From NCBI GenBank assembly GCA_964454025.1, contig CAYVRP010000014.1:36224-100223 (forward strand): a stretch of DNA of 64,000 nt, given 5' to 3'. Positions within the stretch are counted from its first letter, which is position 1, and every line of letters starts with the position of its first letter. Shown piece after piece: positions 1 to 8,779 of the stretch. The notes under the pieces are model-generated. The model did not search any database, was not told the DNA's origin, and worked only from the letters and a program-made list of their open reading frames with translations. This stretch comes from JAFGBI01 sp964454025. GTDB taxonomy: Bacteria; Myxococcota_A; Polyangia; Polyangiales; Polyangiaceae. The position numbers and the translations under genes were made by a program.

Positions 1-73
1 CCGCCAGTCGGACCCTCAGGTCAATGCGCACCTCGAGGCGATCGAGCAGAAGCTCGCCTCGTCGGACGAGTGA
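1..73 (+). CDS. C-terminal end of an unidentified protein (partial)
   Basis: The window opens inside an open frame that ends with TGA at 71-73. Twenty-three residues are visible, acidic and helix-prone (RQSDPQVNAHLEAIEQ..., ending SSDE). The gene starts outside the window. The visible tail has no motif, so no function can be given. It runs in the same direction as the small gene at 170 and towards dnaK. Confidence 0.5.
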   Translation, partial: RQSDPQVNAHLEAIEQKLASSDE

Positions 74-169
74 GCCGCCGGCGCGCCGGCGGCCGGGTCG
101 AGCGGCCCGTAGCCCCGCCGGTTTCCGACTCCGATCTCCGGCTCCCCCCTGCCCCCTCCAGTGCTCCTC

Positions 170-385
170 ATGGCCACCTTGAGGCTCATCCACCAGTACA
201 TGACGGATCGTCGCCAGGTGCTGCTCGAGGACGGACGGATCGGCAAGATCGTCCGCGTCGACACCTCCTTTCCGGCGCAGACCAGCCTCGTCTCCGTCTG
301 GACCTCCGACGCCGACGACCCCCCGGTGACGAGGGTCGACGTCGCGCAGATCGTGGGCCCCGCCCCCCCCGCGGGCCGCGGCTGA
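170..385 (+). CDS. small hypothetical protein, SH3/Tudor-like composition
   Basis: A 71-residue frame starts at ATG 170; an in-frame GTG at 161 would add three residues. It begins MATLRLIHQYMTDRRQVLLE and continues with alternating hydrophobic strands around 'GRIGKIVRVDTSFPAQTSLVSVW', as in a small beta-barrel. The last ten residues are Pro/Gly/Ala-rich. I do not recognise the family. In its favour are the balanced residue composition and the lack of a better frame here. It ends 88 bp before the convergent dnaK stop. Confidence 0.45.
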   Translation: MATLRLIHQYMTDRRQVLLEDGRIGKIVRVDTSFPAQTSLVSVWTSDADDPPVTRVDVAQIVGPAPPAGRG

Positions 386-473
386 GCCGCGGGTGTGCCG
401 CTGCCGGACCGTCCGACGTCGCCTCCGATCCTGGTTCTCGCGCGCGGAGGCGCCGGCACCACCGCCCGGTCGC

Positions 474-2297
474 CTAGCCGGTCCCGTACATCGCCTGCGC
501 GATCTCGAAGGTCGCCGCCTCGAGCCGCGAGTACGCGGCGCGCAGCGCCTCGTAGTCGCCGGCGTCCAGCAGGCTCCGCAGGGTTTCGAGCTCCGCCCGC
601 ACCGCGTCCACGCGCTCCGCCTCCAACAGATCGGCGTAGCCCTCGATGGCCTGCTCGGTGGTGTAGATGAGCGTCTCGGCCTGGTTCCGCAGCTCGGCGA
701 GCATCCGCCGCAGCTCGTCCGTCTCGCGGAAGCGCTCCCCTTCGGCAATGAGCCGCTCGACCTCCTGCTCGGAGAGCCCGCTGGTCGGGGTGACGCTCAC
801 CGCCTGGCTGCGCCCCGTCCCCAGATCCTTCGCCTCGACGGAGAGGATGCCGTTGGCGTCGATCCGGAAGGTGACCTGGATCTTGGGGATGCCGCGGGGG
901 GCGGGGGGAATGCCCGTGAGCTCGAAGTTGGCGAGGCTCCGGTTGTCGGCCGCCATCTCGCGCTCGCCCTGCAGGACGTGGATGGGGACGAAGGACTGAC
1001 CGTCGACGCTGGTGGTGAAGATCTCGCTCTTCTCCGTCGGTACCGTGGTGTTGCGGGGGATGAGCCGCGTGAACACGCCTCCCCCGGTCTCCACCCCGAT
1101 GGACAGCGGGGTCACGTCGAGCAGCAGGACCTCGTCGATGTGGCCGCCGAGCGCCGCGCCCTGGATGGCCGCGCCGACCGCGACCACCTCGTCCGGGTTG
1201 ACCTCCTTGCTCGGATCGCGGCCGAATAGCTCACGCACGGCCTTCTGCACCGCCGGCATCCGCGTCATGCCCCCGACCAGGACGACCTGCTGGATCTGCT
1301 GGGGGGTCAGCTTGGCGTCCGCGAGCACGCGGCGGCAGGCCGCGATGGTCCGCTCGATCAGATCCCGCGTGAGCATCTCGAGCTCGTTCCGCTTCATCGT
1401 GCGCTCGAGGTGCAGCGGGCCGTCGCCGCCGGTCGCGATGAAGGGGATGTTGATCTCGGTTTCGAGCGAGGAGCTCAGCTCGTGCTTGGCCTTCTCGGCG
1501 GCCTCCCGGAGCCGCTGCAGCGCCATGCGGTCTTGGCGCAGATCGACCCCGTGGGCCGCCTGGAATTCGCGACAGAGGACCTCGATCACGCGCGCGTCGA
1601 AGTCCTCCCCCCCGAGGTGGGTGTCGCCGCCCGTCGCCCGGACGTTGAACACCCCCGCGTTGATCTCGAGGATCGAGATGTCGAAGGTGCCCCCGCCCAG
1701 ATCGTAGACGGCGATGGTTTCCGCGCCCTGGCGGTCAAGACCGTAGGCGAGCGCCGCGGCGGTCGGCTCGTTGATGATGCGCTTGACGTCGAGGCCGGCG
1801 ATGCGGCCCGCGTCCTTGGTCGACTGGCGCTGCGCGTCGTCGAAATAGGCGGGCACGGTGATGATCGCCTCCGTGACCGGCTCCCCGAGGTACGTCTCCG
1901 CGATCTCCTTCATGGTCGCGAGGACCATGCTCGAAACCTCGGGGGGTGACACCGAGCGGCCCCCGAGCTCCACCCAGGCGTCCCCGTTCTCGTGCCGGAT
2001 CACCTTGTACGCCACGGCGGCGCGGTGCCGCTGTACCTCCTCGGCATCGAACTTTCGCCCCATCAGGCGCTTGACGGCATAGACGGTGTTGACGGGGTTG
2101 GTCGCGGCCTGCCGCTTCGCGACCTGCCCCACCAGCCGCTCGCCGCCGCTGGAGATGGCCACACAAGAGGGGGTGGTCCGCGCCCCCTCGGCGTTGGGCA
2201 CCACCTTCACCTCGGGCTCGCCTGCGGCGCTCGTGCCCTCCAGCACCGCCCCGCACGAATTGGTCGTGCCCAGGTCGATCCCGATGATTTTCCCCAT
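474..2297 (-). CDS. dnaK: Hsp70 chaperone DnaK
   Basis: A 607-residue cytoplasmic Hsp70 that binds exposed hydrophobic peptide segments in an ATP-driven cycle. The three Hsp70 signatures are present: IDLGTTNS near residue 7, YDLGGGTFDISIL near 198, and LVGGMTRMPAVQKAV near 340. The substrate-binding domain begins around residue 390 (DVTPLSIGVETGGGVFTRLI). It is about 30 residues shorter than E. coli DnaK (638) and ends IAQAMYGTG, so the usual acidic DnaK tail is missing. It lies 15 bp downstream of grpE on the same strand and probably shares its promoter. No dnaJ is in the window. This could be one of several Hsp70 paralogues, which are common in this phylum. Confidence 0.95.
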   Translation of the reverse strand: MGKIIGIDLGTTNSCGAVLEGTSAAGEPEVKVVPNAEGARTTPSCVAISSGGERLVGQVAKRQAATNPVNTVYAVKRLMGRKFDAEEVQRHRAAVAYKVIRHENGDAWVELGGRSVSPPEVSSMVLATMKEIAETYLGEPVTEAIITVPAYFDDAQRQSTKDAGRIAGLDVKRIINEPTAAALAYGLDRQGAETIAVYDLGGGTFDISILEINAGVFNVRATGGDTHLGGEDFDARVIEVLCREFQAAHGVDLRQDRMALQRLREAAEKAKHELSSSLETEINIPFIATGGDGPLHLERTMKRNELEMLTRDLIERTIAACRRVLADAKLTPQQIQQVVLVGGMTRMPAVQKAVRELFGRDPSKEVNPDEVVAVGAAIQGAALGGHIDEVLLLDVTPLSIGVETGGGVFTRLIPRNTTVPTEKSEIFTTSVDGQSFVPIHVLQGEREMAADNRSLANFELTGIPPAPRGIPKIQVTFRIDANGILSVEAKDLGTGRSQAVSVTPTSGLSEQEVERLIAEGERFRETDELRRMLAELRNQAETLIYTTEQAIEGYADLLEAERVDAVRAELETLRSLLDAGDYEALRAAYSRLEAATFEIAQAMYGTG

Positions 2298-2312
2298 CGT
2301 CGCCGACGGGCG

Positions 2313-2930
2313 TCAGCCCCCGCTGCTCGACTTCGTCGCCACCACCACCATGGCGGGGCGAATGAGCCGATCCCCCATGCGATAGCCCGCCTGCACCTCG
2401 GCCATGCCCGTCCCCGGGGCGAACTCGGTCGACTCCGCCTGCTGGATTGCCTCCTGGTAGGTCGGGTCGAAGGCCGTGCCGACCGTCTCCACGCGCTCGA
2501 TGCCCGCGCGGAGCAGGGTGTCGCGGAATTGCCGGAGCACCATGGCGATCCCGTCGGCGACCGACTTGACGTCGGCCGCCGTCTCGGCGTGGGCCTGGGC
2601 GCGCTCAAGGTTGTCGAACACCGGGAGCAGCTCGCGCAGCAGATCCTCGCGCCCCTTGCGCTCCGCCTCTGCCGCCTCGCGCCGGCTGCGCTTGCGGTAG
2701 TTGTCGAAGTCGGCCGCCGTTCGGAGCAGCTGGTCCCGGACCCGGGCCACCTCCGCCTGCGCCGCGGCGAGCGGGTCCACCGCCTGTGCCGCCGGCTCAC
2801 CGGGCGCGGGGTCGAGATCGGCCTCGGGGCACTCCACCGCCCCGGAGGTAGGCTCTTGTGCCTCCGTCGGCGGCTCCCCCGCGACAGGATCGGGCGGCGC
2901 AGCTTCCTGGGTGATTTCGGGGTCGGGCAC
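2313..2930 (-). CDS. grpE: GrpE nucleotide exchange factor
   Basis: Partner of DnaK: it speeds ADP release from Hsp70. After a Pro/Glu-rich leader there is a long helix (VARVRDQLLRTAADFDNYRK...), then the family core 'VFDNLERAQAHA', 'VADGIAMVLRQFRDTLLRAG', and the beta-wing 'FDPTYQEAIQQ', ending with 'MGDRLIRPAMVVVA'. The open frame extends upstream to 3032, but a good promoter (2941-2968) sits inside that extension. I therefore prefer GTG at 2930, giving 205 residues, close to the usual size. That start would be nearly leaderless, and no Shine-Dalgarno is visible before it. dnaK follows after 15 bp. Confidence 0.88.
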   Translation of the reverse strand: MPDPEITQEAAPPDPVAGEPPTEAQEPTSGAVECPEADLDPAPGEPAAQAVDPLAAAQAEVARVRDQLLRTAADFDNYRKRSRREAAEAERKGREDLLRELLPVFDNLERAQAHAETAADVKSVADGIAMVLRQFRDTLLRAGIERVETVGTAFDPTYQEAIQQAESTEFAPGTGMAEVQAGYRMGDRLIRPAMVVVATKSSSGG

Positions 2931-2940
2931 GGGCAGCGCC

Positions 2941-2968
2941 AGTATAACCAGGCCCCCCCGCTTGACAA
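2941..2968 (-). promoter_or_regulatory. sigma-70-type promoter of grpE-dnaK
   Basis: Read on the minus strand, TTGTCA (2963-2968) and TATACT (2941-2946) are separated by 16 bp. The match to the -35/-10 consensus is strong for such GC-rich DNA. Transcription would start near 2934, only a few bases before the GTG at 2930. No CIRCE inverted repeat is present, so HrcA control is not supported. Confidence 0.6.
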
Positions 2969-3046
2969 CGTGCGCCGGGGCGCACGACGCGTCATCGCGG
3001 CGGGACCGAACGTACGTCGCGCCGGCGCGCACGCCCGCGCGCCGGC

Positions 3047-4141
3047 TCAGGGTCCACGGGTCGACGCGCCGGGCACGTCACGGCATCGTCCCTGGCGGAG
3101 CGCCGTGCGCTGGCCGCCGGACGATCGGCCCTCCCCCGGCCCCGGTGGGTTCTCGACGAACCAGGCGTCGACCGCGGCCGGCAGGACCCAGAAGCGCTGG
3201 GCCGGCGGCAGGACCACGCGCTCGACCGCCGCGGAGCCGAGCCGCCCGTAGCTCGTGGTCTCGAGCCAGAAGCATTGCTCGTGCGGCCCCGGGGCGAAGA
3301 GGTGCAGCCGCCCGCTGCGCAGCAGCACCTCGTTCGTCGCCACCTCCCCGCGGCGGGTCCGGGTGACGATGCGGCGCCGGCCGGCGGGGAGACGGAGCTC
3401 CACGCCGGCCGCCGGATCCTCGCGGCTGCTCCCGACGACCTCCGCCACGCGGCGTCCGTCGACCTCGACCACGATGGGATCCGGCATCAGATCGAGCACC
3501 CGCACCAGGGGGTGGTGAAGCCAGTGGAGCGCGGGCCCGGCGATGAGGGCCACGATCGGTCCGGTGACCGCGCCGGGGCCGAGCGGCTCGCTGCGGCGGA
3601 CGGCGCGGAGCCGCGCACCCGGGTTGAGCGCCGCGATCCGCTCCGCGAAGGCGGGGCGCCTGCAGGCGAGCTCCCCCCGGATCGTGCGGAAGACGGCGCG
3701 GCCGGCCGCGGCGCGCGGGAAGAGCCGCGGGAGGACCCAGCGGTCCACCGCCCAAGGCGTCGCGCTCACGAGCACCGCAGCGAGGGTGACCACCGCCGCC
3801 GCCGCCCAGGGCCAGAGCAGCGGCGCTCCGGCGGCGAACGTCCCCGCGAGCAGCCACGACGCGAGCGCCGTGGAGAGCGCGCGGGTGCCCGAGAGCGACG
3901 CGCGCTCGCGGCAGCGGCCGCAGTACGGCACCGCCAGCGCCCGAGAGCCGAAGCCGATCCCCAGGTGAGCGGTGGCGGTCTCGCCGCACCCGGCGCAGTC
4001 CTCTGGCAGCCGCGGGGCTCCGGGGCCGAAGGCGACCACGACCACCGCCCGCGACGGCCCCGCGCTGGCATCGGTGGCCTCCACGCCGAGATCGGGTTCG
4101 CGGGTCGGGGGCACGTCGTGACCAGTCGTATCAGCGTGCAC
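3047..4141 (-). CDS. zinc-ribbon-containing membrane protein, function unknown
   Basis: A 364-residue protein that I cannot assign. Two CxxC pairs (C49-x2-C52 and C74-x2-C77, 'CAGC...CGRC') suggest a small zinc ribbon. A hydrophobic stretch follows at about residues 88-125, probably two membrane spans, with a further apolar segment near 195-215 (GPIVALIAGPALHW). The C-terminal third is beta-rich (VEVDGRRVAEVVG..., LHLFAPGPHEQCFWLETTSYG) and ends in a Gly/Arg-rich tail. It lies upstream of grpE on the same strand, but grpE has its own promoter. It is divergent from the helicase at 4204, with 62 bp between the starts. Confidence 0.75.
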   Translation of the reverse strand: MHADTTGHDVPPTREPDLGVEATDASAGPSRAVVVVAFGPGAPRLPEDCAGCGETATAHLGIGFGSRALAVPYCGRCRERASLSGTRALSTALASWLLAGTFAAGAPLLWPWAAAAVVTLAAVLVSATPWAVDRWVLPRLFPRAAAGRAVFRTIRGELACRRPAFAERIAALNPGARLRAVRRSEPLGPGAVTGPIVALIAGPALHWLHHPLVRVLDLMPDPIVVEVDGRRVAEVVGSSREDPAAGVELRLPAGRRRIVTRTRRGEVATNEVLLRSGRLHLFAPGPHEQCFWLETTSYGRLGSAAVERVVLPPAQRFWVLPAAVDAWFVENPPGPGEGRSSGGQRTALRQGRCRDVPGASTRGP

Positions 4142-4203
4142 CCCGCCGAGGTAAGGGGCTATGACGGCCGTCCCCCCGGGGCCGCGCCGGGGCCGTCGCG
4201 CCG

Positions 4204-6441
4204 ATGTCGCCGGAGCTGAACCAACCCCAGGTGGAGGCCGTCACCCACGGTGATGGGCCGCTGCTCGTCTTCGCGGGCGCAGGTAGCGGCAAGACCCGCG
4301 TGATCACGTACCGGGTCGCGCACCTGCTCGCCGAGCGGCGGATCCCGCCCTACCGCATCCTGACCGTCACCTTCACCAACAAGGCGGCCGGGGAGCTCCG
4401 CGCCCGGCTCGCCCGGCTCGCCGGCGACGGGGTCACCTCGGAGCTCTGGGTGGGCACCTTCCACGCCGTCTGCGCCCGCATCTTGCGGCGCTATCACGCG
4501 CACGTCGGGCTCGACCGCTCCTTCTCCATCTATGACGAGGCCGACCAGCGCGCGGTCATGAAGCGGGTCCTCGCCGACCTGCAGCTCGATGATCGTCGCC
4601 TGCCGCCGAAGCGCGCCCTGGCCCGCATCCACGCGGAGAAGCGCGAGGGGCGGGGCCCGGCCGAGATGGAGCTCAACTCCGCCTTCGACGCCCCGCTGCG
4701 CGAGGTCTTCGCGCGCTACCAGGCGGCGCTCGCGACCGCGAACGCCGTGGACTTCGAGGACCTGATCCTCCACGTGATGCGCCTCGCGGAGGACCCGAGC
4801 GGGGAGGCGGGCCGCGAGCTCCGGGCGCGGTTCGGGCACGTCCTGGTGGACGAGTTCCAGGACACGAATCTCGTGCAGTATCGCCTGGTGCGCGCTCTCG
4901 CCGCCGCCACCCGGAACCTGTGCGTGGTCGGCGACGACGATCAGTCCATCTACGGCTGGCGCGGCGCCGACGTGCGCCTGATCCGCGGCTTTCGGCGGGA
5001 TTTCCCGGACGCGACCGTGGTCAAGCTGGAGCAGAACTACCGCTCCACGGGGCACATCGTCGCCGCCGCCCTCGGTGTGATCGAGCCGTCGCCCACGCGC
5101 GAGCCCAAGCGCCTCTGGACGGCGGCGGAGCCGGGGGAGCGGGTCCGCGTCGTCGCGGCGCGGGACGAGCGCGACGAGGCGGCCTTCGTCGTGCGCACCA
5201 TCCAGGAGGAGCTCCGCCGCGGCACGGATCCGCGCGAAGTCGCCGTCTTCTACCGCGTCCACGCCCAGTCCCGGGTGCTCGAGGAGGCGCTGCGCGGCGA
5301 GCGGATCCCGTACCAGGTCGTCGGCGGGATGAAGTTCTTCGAGCGCGCCGAGATCAAGGATCTCATCGCGTACCTGCGCCTGGTCGACAACCCCCGGAGC
5401 GACGCCGACCTGAGCCGCGTCATCAACGTGCCGGCGCGCGGCATCGGGGACAAGACCGTTCAGCGCCTCTTCGCGCTCGCCACCGCGCGGGGCAGCTCCG
5501 CCTGGGACGCGATCGAGCCGCTGCTCCGGGACGGGAGCCTGGGCTCCGCCGCGAAGGCGCGGCTGGTCGCGTTCCGCGCCCTGATCGAGGAGCTGCGCGC
5601 CGCGGCCGCGAACCGCGCGCCGGACGCGCTCGCGGAGCTCGTGCTCGAGCGCACCGGCTATCGAGCGGCGCTGTACGAGGCGGACACCGCGGAGAGCGAC
5701 GCGCGGCTCGAGAACGTCGCCGAGCTCGTGGGCTCGATCGCGGAGTACGTCGCCGAGGCGAGCGACACGGGCGAGCCGGCCACGCTCGGGGGCTACCTCG
5801 AGCGGGTGAGCCTGGTCACCGCCGTCGACGGCATGAAGGACGTCCCCTCGGTGAGCCTCATGACGGTGCATGCGGCCAAGGGGCTCGAGTTCGTCAGCGT
5901 CGTCCTGACGGGGATGGAGGAGGAGGTCTTCCCCTACCGGGGGCTCGACGGCGACCACCCCGAGGAGCTCGAGGAAGAGCGCCGCCTCGCCTACGTCGCC
6001 GTCACCCGCGCCCGCCAGCGGCTCACCATCGTCCACGCCGCGGCGCGCACGCTCTTCGGAGACTCGCGCTTCCTCGAACCGAGCCGGTTTCTCGCCGACC
6101 TGCCGCCCACGGCGATCGCGCACGAGCGGACCGCGGCCTCGGCGCCCCCGCCGCGGGCCCGGAGCGCGGGGGGCGGCCTGGCGGCATGGCCGGCGCCGAT
6201 CGCCGCGTCCGGGGCGGCGGCCCGCGTGGCCCCCGGGGAGCGCGTCATCGACACGGCGTTCTTCGACGACGTCTCCCCCACGGAAGCCCGCGCGATCCGC
6301 CCGGGGCTCCGCGTTCGACACCGGCGCTTCGGGGAGGGGGTGGTGGAGGGGGTCGAAGGCGGTCCGCAGCCGATCGTCGTCGCTCGCTTCGCCGGGTTCG
6401 GGGTGCGCAAGATCCGGGCGGATTTCCTCGAGTTCGCCTGA
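4204..6441 (+). CDS. pcrA: ATP-dependent DNA helicase, PcrA/UvrD type
   Basis: A superfamily 1A 3'-5' helicase (745 aa) for nucleotide-excision repair, replication restart and removal of recombinase filaments. Visible motifs in order: Q-motif LNQPQ (5-9), Walker A GAGSGKT (25-31), motif Ia TFTNKAAGE, Walker B DEFQDTN (near 216), QSIYGWRGAD, QNYRST, motif V MTVHAAKGLEF (near 553), and motif VI RRLAYVAVTRA. A flexible Ala/Pro linker is followed by a C-terminal Tudor-like module ('GLRVRHRRFGEGVVEGVEG') of the kind that contacts RNA polymerase in PcrA/UvrD. Length is typical. It converges on the next gene with one base between the stop codons. Confidence 0.95.
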   Translation: MSPELNQPQVEAVTHGDGPLLVFAGAGSGKTRVITYRVAHLLAERRIPPYRILTVTFTNKAAGELRARLARLAGDGVTSELWVGTFHAVCARILRRYHAHVGLDRSFSIYDEADQRAVMKRVLADLQLDDRRLPPKRALARIHAEKREGRGPAEMELNSAFDAPLREVFARYQAALATANAVDFEDLILHVMRLAEDPSGEAGRELRARFGHVLVDEFQDTNLVQYRLVRALAAATRNLCVVGDDDQSIYGWRGADVRLIRGFRRDFPDATVVKLEQNYRSTGHIVAAALGVIEPSPTREPKRLWTAAEPGERVRVVAARDERDEAAFVVRTIQEELRRGTDPREVAVFYRVHAQSRVLEEALRGERIPYQVVGGMKFFERAEIKDLIAYLRLVDNPRSDADLSRVINVPARGIGDKTVQRLFALATARGSSAWDAIEPLLRDGSLGSAAKARLVAFRALIEELRAAAANRAPDALAELVLERTGYRAALYEADTAESDARLENVAELVGSIAEYVAEASDTGEPATLGGYLERVSLVTAVDGMKDVPSVSLMTVHAAKGLEFVSVVLTGMEEEVFPYRGLDGDHPEELEEERRLAYVAVTRARQRLTIVHAAARTLFGDSRFLEPSRFLADLPPTAIAHERTAASAPPPRARSAGGGLAAWPAPIAASGAAARVAPGERVIDTAFFDDVSPTEARAIRPGLRVRHRRFGEGVVEGVEGGPQPIVVARFAGFGVRKIRADFLEFA

Positions 6442-6442
6442 G

Positions 6443-7525
6443 CTACCAGCAGGGCGAGACGACCACGTTCACGGTGCCGGTGTCGCTCGCGTAGAAGCTG
6501 TCGACGAGGATGGCGTAACGGGTGCCAGCCACGGCCTCGAGCTCCAGGCGCGAGAGCTGATCGAAGCCGCCGTCGTCGGCGCAGGCGAGCTCCTCCTCGA
6601 GGGCGCAGCTCGCGAAGACGGCGAGGATCGTGTCGATGTCGTTCGGCGATGTCACCTCGAGGACGTAGCAGCGTGTCGCCGGGGCGACCCAGGAGAAGGA
6701 CAGATCGGGACCCGAGCCACCCACCGTGCAGGTGTGGTCGCGGAACGCGCTCGTCCGACCCGTGGTAGACCCCGTGAACACCGTCCCGGTGGCGCCGGTC
6801 GCCTCGAAGTCGCAGGCGACGTCGAGCGTGCAGCTCGACTCGTCGAGGTGGCAGCTCGGGTCGCAGCGGAGCGAGCCGCCCGGGTAGCCGCGCGCCGCAC
6901 AGTCGAGGTCGCGCAGGTCCGGGCCGTCGCACTCCTCGTCGAGCTCGGCGACGGCGTCGCCGCAGTACGGACCCGAGTCTGCCCCGGCGCTGCCCGCCTC
7001 TGACCTCGCGGAGCCGGACTCGCCGCCCGTGCCCGCTCCAGCTCCCGCGCCGGCGACGGCAGAAGCTGCGCCGCCGTCGGCGGCCCCACCCTTCCCGGAC
7101 GCCGCGCCCGCGCGACCTCCCTCGCCGACGCCACCGGCGCTGCCGGTCGCGCTGCCGCCGCCCACCTCGGCGCCGCCGGTCGTGACGTCACCGCCGCTGG
7201 CCTCGACCCCGCCGGTCGTCCCCATCCCGCTCGTGACAACGCCACCGGTCATCGCGGCTCCGCCCGTCACGGCGGCCGTGCCACCCCTCGCCCCTCCCGC
7301 GCCGGTCGAGCCCCCGTTCGCGGGGGCGGCCCCGCCGCCGGAAGTCGCGCCGTTTCCCGCGCCGGCGGCGAGCCCCTCGCTGCCCGCGACGCCGCCGTTC
7401 TCCGGGCGCGGGGTGTCGATGGCCGAGAAGTCGTCCTCGCGGAGCTGTGGACAGCCGGCGAGGGAGGCGGCGACGAGGGCGCCGACCACCCCGAGCGAGC
7501 ACCACCGACGCCGCGCCAGGACCAT
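6443..7525 (-). CDS. stalk lipoprotein with Cys-rich motif and PPC-like C-terminal domain
   Basis: A 360-residue predicted lipoprotein. It has a signal peptide with lipobox LAGC (Cys25) and a long low-complexity Gly/Ala/Thr stalk (about 42-180). A Cys-rich 'CGDAVAELDEECDG' motif follows at about 187-230, of the kind repeated in myxobacterial surface proteins. The C-terminal beta domain (FEATGATGTVF...TRYAILVDSFYASDTG) resembles bacterial pre-peptidase C-terminal (PPC) domains. Binding or adhesion at the cell surface is an inference; no catalytic motif is seen. One of about nine secreted or lipid-anchored proteins of this general build in the window. Confidence 0.78.
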   Translation of the reverse strand: MVLARRRWCSLGVVGALVAASLAGCPQLREDDFSAIDTPRPENGGVAGSEGLAAGAGNGATSGGGAAPANGGSTGAGGARGGTAAVTGGAAMTGGVVTSGMGTTGGVEASGGDVTTGGAEVGGGSATGSAGGVGEGGRAGAASGKGGAADGGAASAVAGAGAGAGTGGESGSARSEAGSAGADSGPYCGDAVAELDEECDGPDLRDLDCAARGYPGGSLRCDPSCHLDESSCTLDVACDFEATGATGTVFTGSTTGRTSAFRDHTCTVGGSGPDLSFSWVAPATRCYVLEVTSPNDIDTILAVFASCALEEELACADDGGFDQLSRLELEAVAGTRYAILVDSFYASDTGTVNVVVSPCW

Positions 7526-7744
7526 GATCCGGCAGCGTGCCCCGCGCGAATCGCCGCGGCAACGGGGAAGGCCGCGGCGGTCGCCGCGACCCGCGAGCGC
7601 GGGATCTCACCCGGGGACGCGCCCGGCGTCGCGGCGCTCGGGGATCGCGCCGCTCTTGTCGGCGGGGACTGGACCCGGCAGGGGGGCGCGCTTCGTGCGC
7701 CGAGGGTGCGCCGCCGTCCGGTCGCGCCCCTCGCTCGGGGGGCG

Positions 7745-8779
7745 CTATGCCGAGGCGTCCCGCACCGCGTCGATGAACGCACGCACGTTCTCGGTGGGAA
7801 CGCCGGGGGGCATGCCACCGCCGCACGAAGCGACGAGGCGCGTGTGATCGGAGACGGCGTCGAGCATGCCGCGCACGGCGGCGGCGACCGCGGCCGGGGA
7901 CGCTTCGGCCAGCACGTCGCGCGGCGGGAGGTTGCCGACCAGGGTGATGGCGCCCTGGGTCCACTCCTTCATCTCGGCGAGCGTGTGCTGCACGCCGAAG
8001 TTCAGGAGGTTGACGCCCGCCTCGGCGAGGTGCGGCGCGCAGGCCTTGCACGGGGCGTCGTTGTGGAAGAACCGGACGGCGACGTCACCGGGGAAGCAGC
8101 GGCGCAGGTAGGGTAGCCCGAAGGCGACGAAGTCCCCGCGGCTGATGAAGCCTACGACGTCGTCCAGAATGAGGACACCGTCGATCGACGGGAAACGCTC
8201 CCGCTGGTACGCGATCCAATCGACGAGGAAGTCGGTGATCGTGCCGAGCAGCCGGTGCGTCCGCTCGGGCTCCGTCTTGAGCGAGGTCAGCAGCTCCGTG
8301 GCGCCGAGCAAGAACGACGCGACGTTGAGCGGGCCGCGCGCGACCGCGAAGCGGATCCGATGCCCTTCGCGCTCGATCGCGACCTGATGCTGGGCGAGGC
8401 GCTGGATCACGAAGGGCAACAGGCCGTGCCGCCGCACGTCGGGCTTCTCGAGTCGCTCGGCGGCCTCGATCGAGGCGAACACGGGCCGCGCGAAGGGGAA
8501 CTCGTCGGGCTCCCAGACCCCGACGGCGCCGAAGGCCGAGGGCTCCGTGCACATCCCGTACTCCGCCCAGAACCCGGGCAGGAGCCAGGTGTCCGGGAAG
8601 GTCCGGTGCGCGAGGAGGTTCGCCTCGAGCCAGCGCTGCTCGCTGGCGAAGTAGTCGAAGATCCGCTGGCCGGCCCAGCGCGGCAGCCACGGGCTATCCA
8701 CGATGAAGCCGGTGGGCAGCGGGCGCAGCGCCTCGCCCCGCACCACCGCCACCAGCCGCTCCCAGTCCGCGTCTCTCAC
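7745..8779 (-). CDS. UroD-family corrinoid-type methyltransferase
   Basis: A 344-residue member of the uroporphyrinogen-decarboxylase fold group, of the kind that moves methyl groups to or from corrinoid proteins (COG0407/MtaA-like) rather than making haem. Family landmarks are 'ILDDVVGFISRGDFVAFGLPYLRR', 'ITLVGNLPPRDVLAEASPAAV' and 'CGGGMPPGVPTENVRAFIDA'. The usual zinc motif H-x-C is replaced by H-N-D near residue 238, followed by C-K-A-C; a later Cys lies near 320. The metal site may therefore differ from MtaA. Its start overlaps the stop of the homocysteine methyltransferase gene by 4 bp. As the last gene of the operon it is a candidate for the enzyme that takes the methyl group from an unknown donor. 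Confidence 0.82.
   Translation of the reverse strand: MRDADWERLVAVVRGEALRPLPTGFIVDSPWLPRWAGQRIFDYFASEQRWLEANLLAHRTFPDTWLLPGFWAEYGMCTEPSAFGAVGVWEPDEFPFARPVFASIEAAERLEKPDVRRHGLLPFVIQRLAQHQVAIEREGHRIRFAVARGPLNVASFLLGATELLTSLKTEPERTHRLLGTITDFLVDWIAYQRERFPSIDGVLILDDVVGFISRGDFVAFGLPYLRRCFPGDVAVRFFHNDAPCKACAPHLAEAGVNLLNFGVQHTLAEMKEWTQGAITLVGNLPPRDVLAEASPAAVAAAVRGMLDAVSDHTRLVASCGGGMPPGVPTENVRAFIDAVRDASA

Noticed and set aside
2931..3032. Longer N-terminus of GrpE
   Set aside because: The extra residues are not GrpE-like, and the grpE-dnaK promoter lies inside this stretch.
2931..3046. CIRCE element upstream of grpE
   Set aside because: No TTAGCACTC-N9-GAGTGCTAA or close variant is present.
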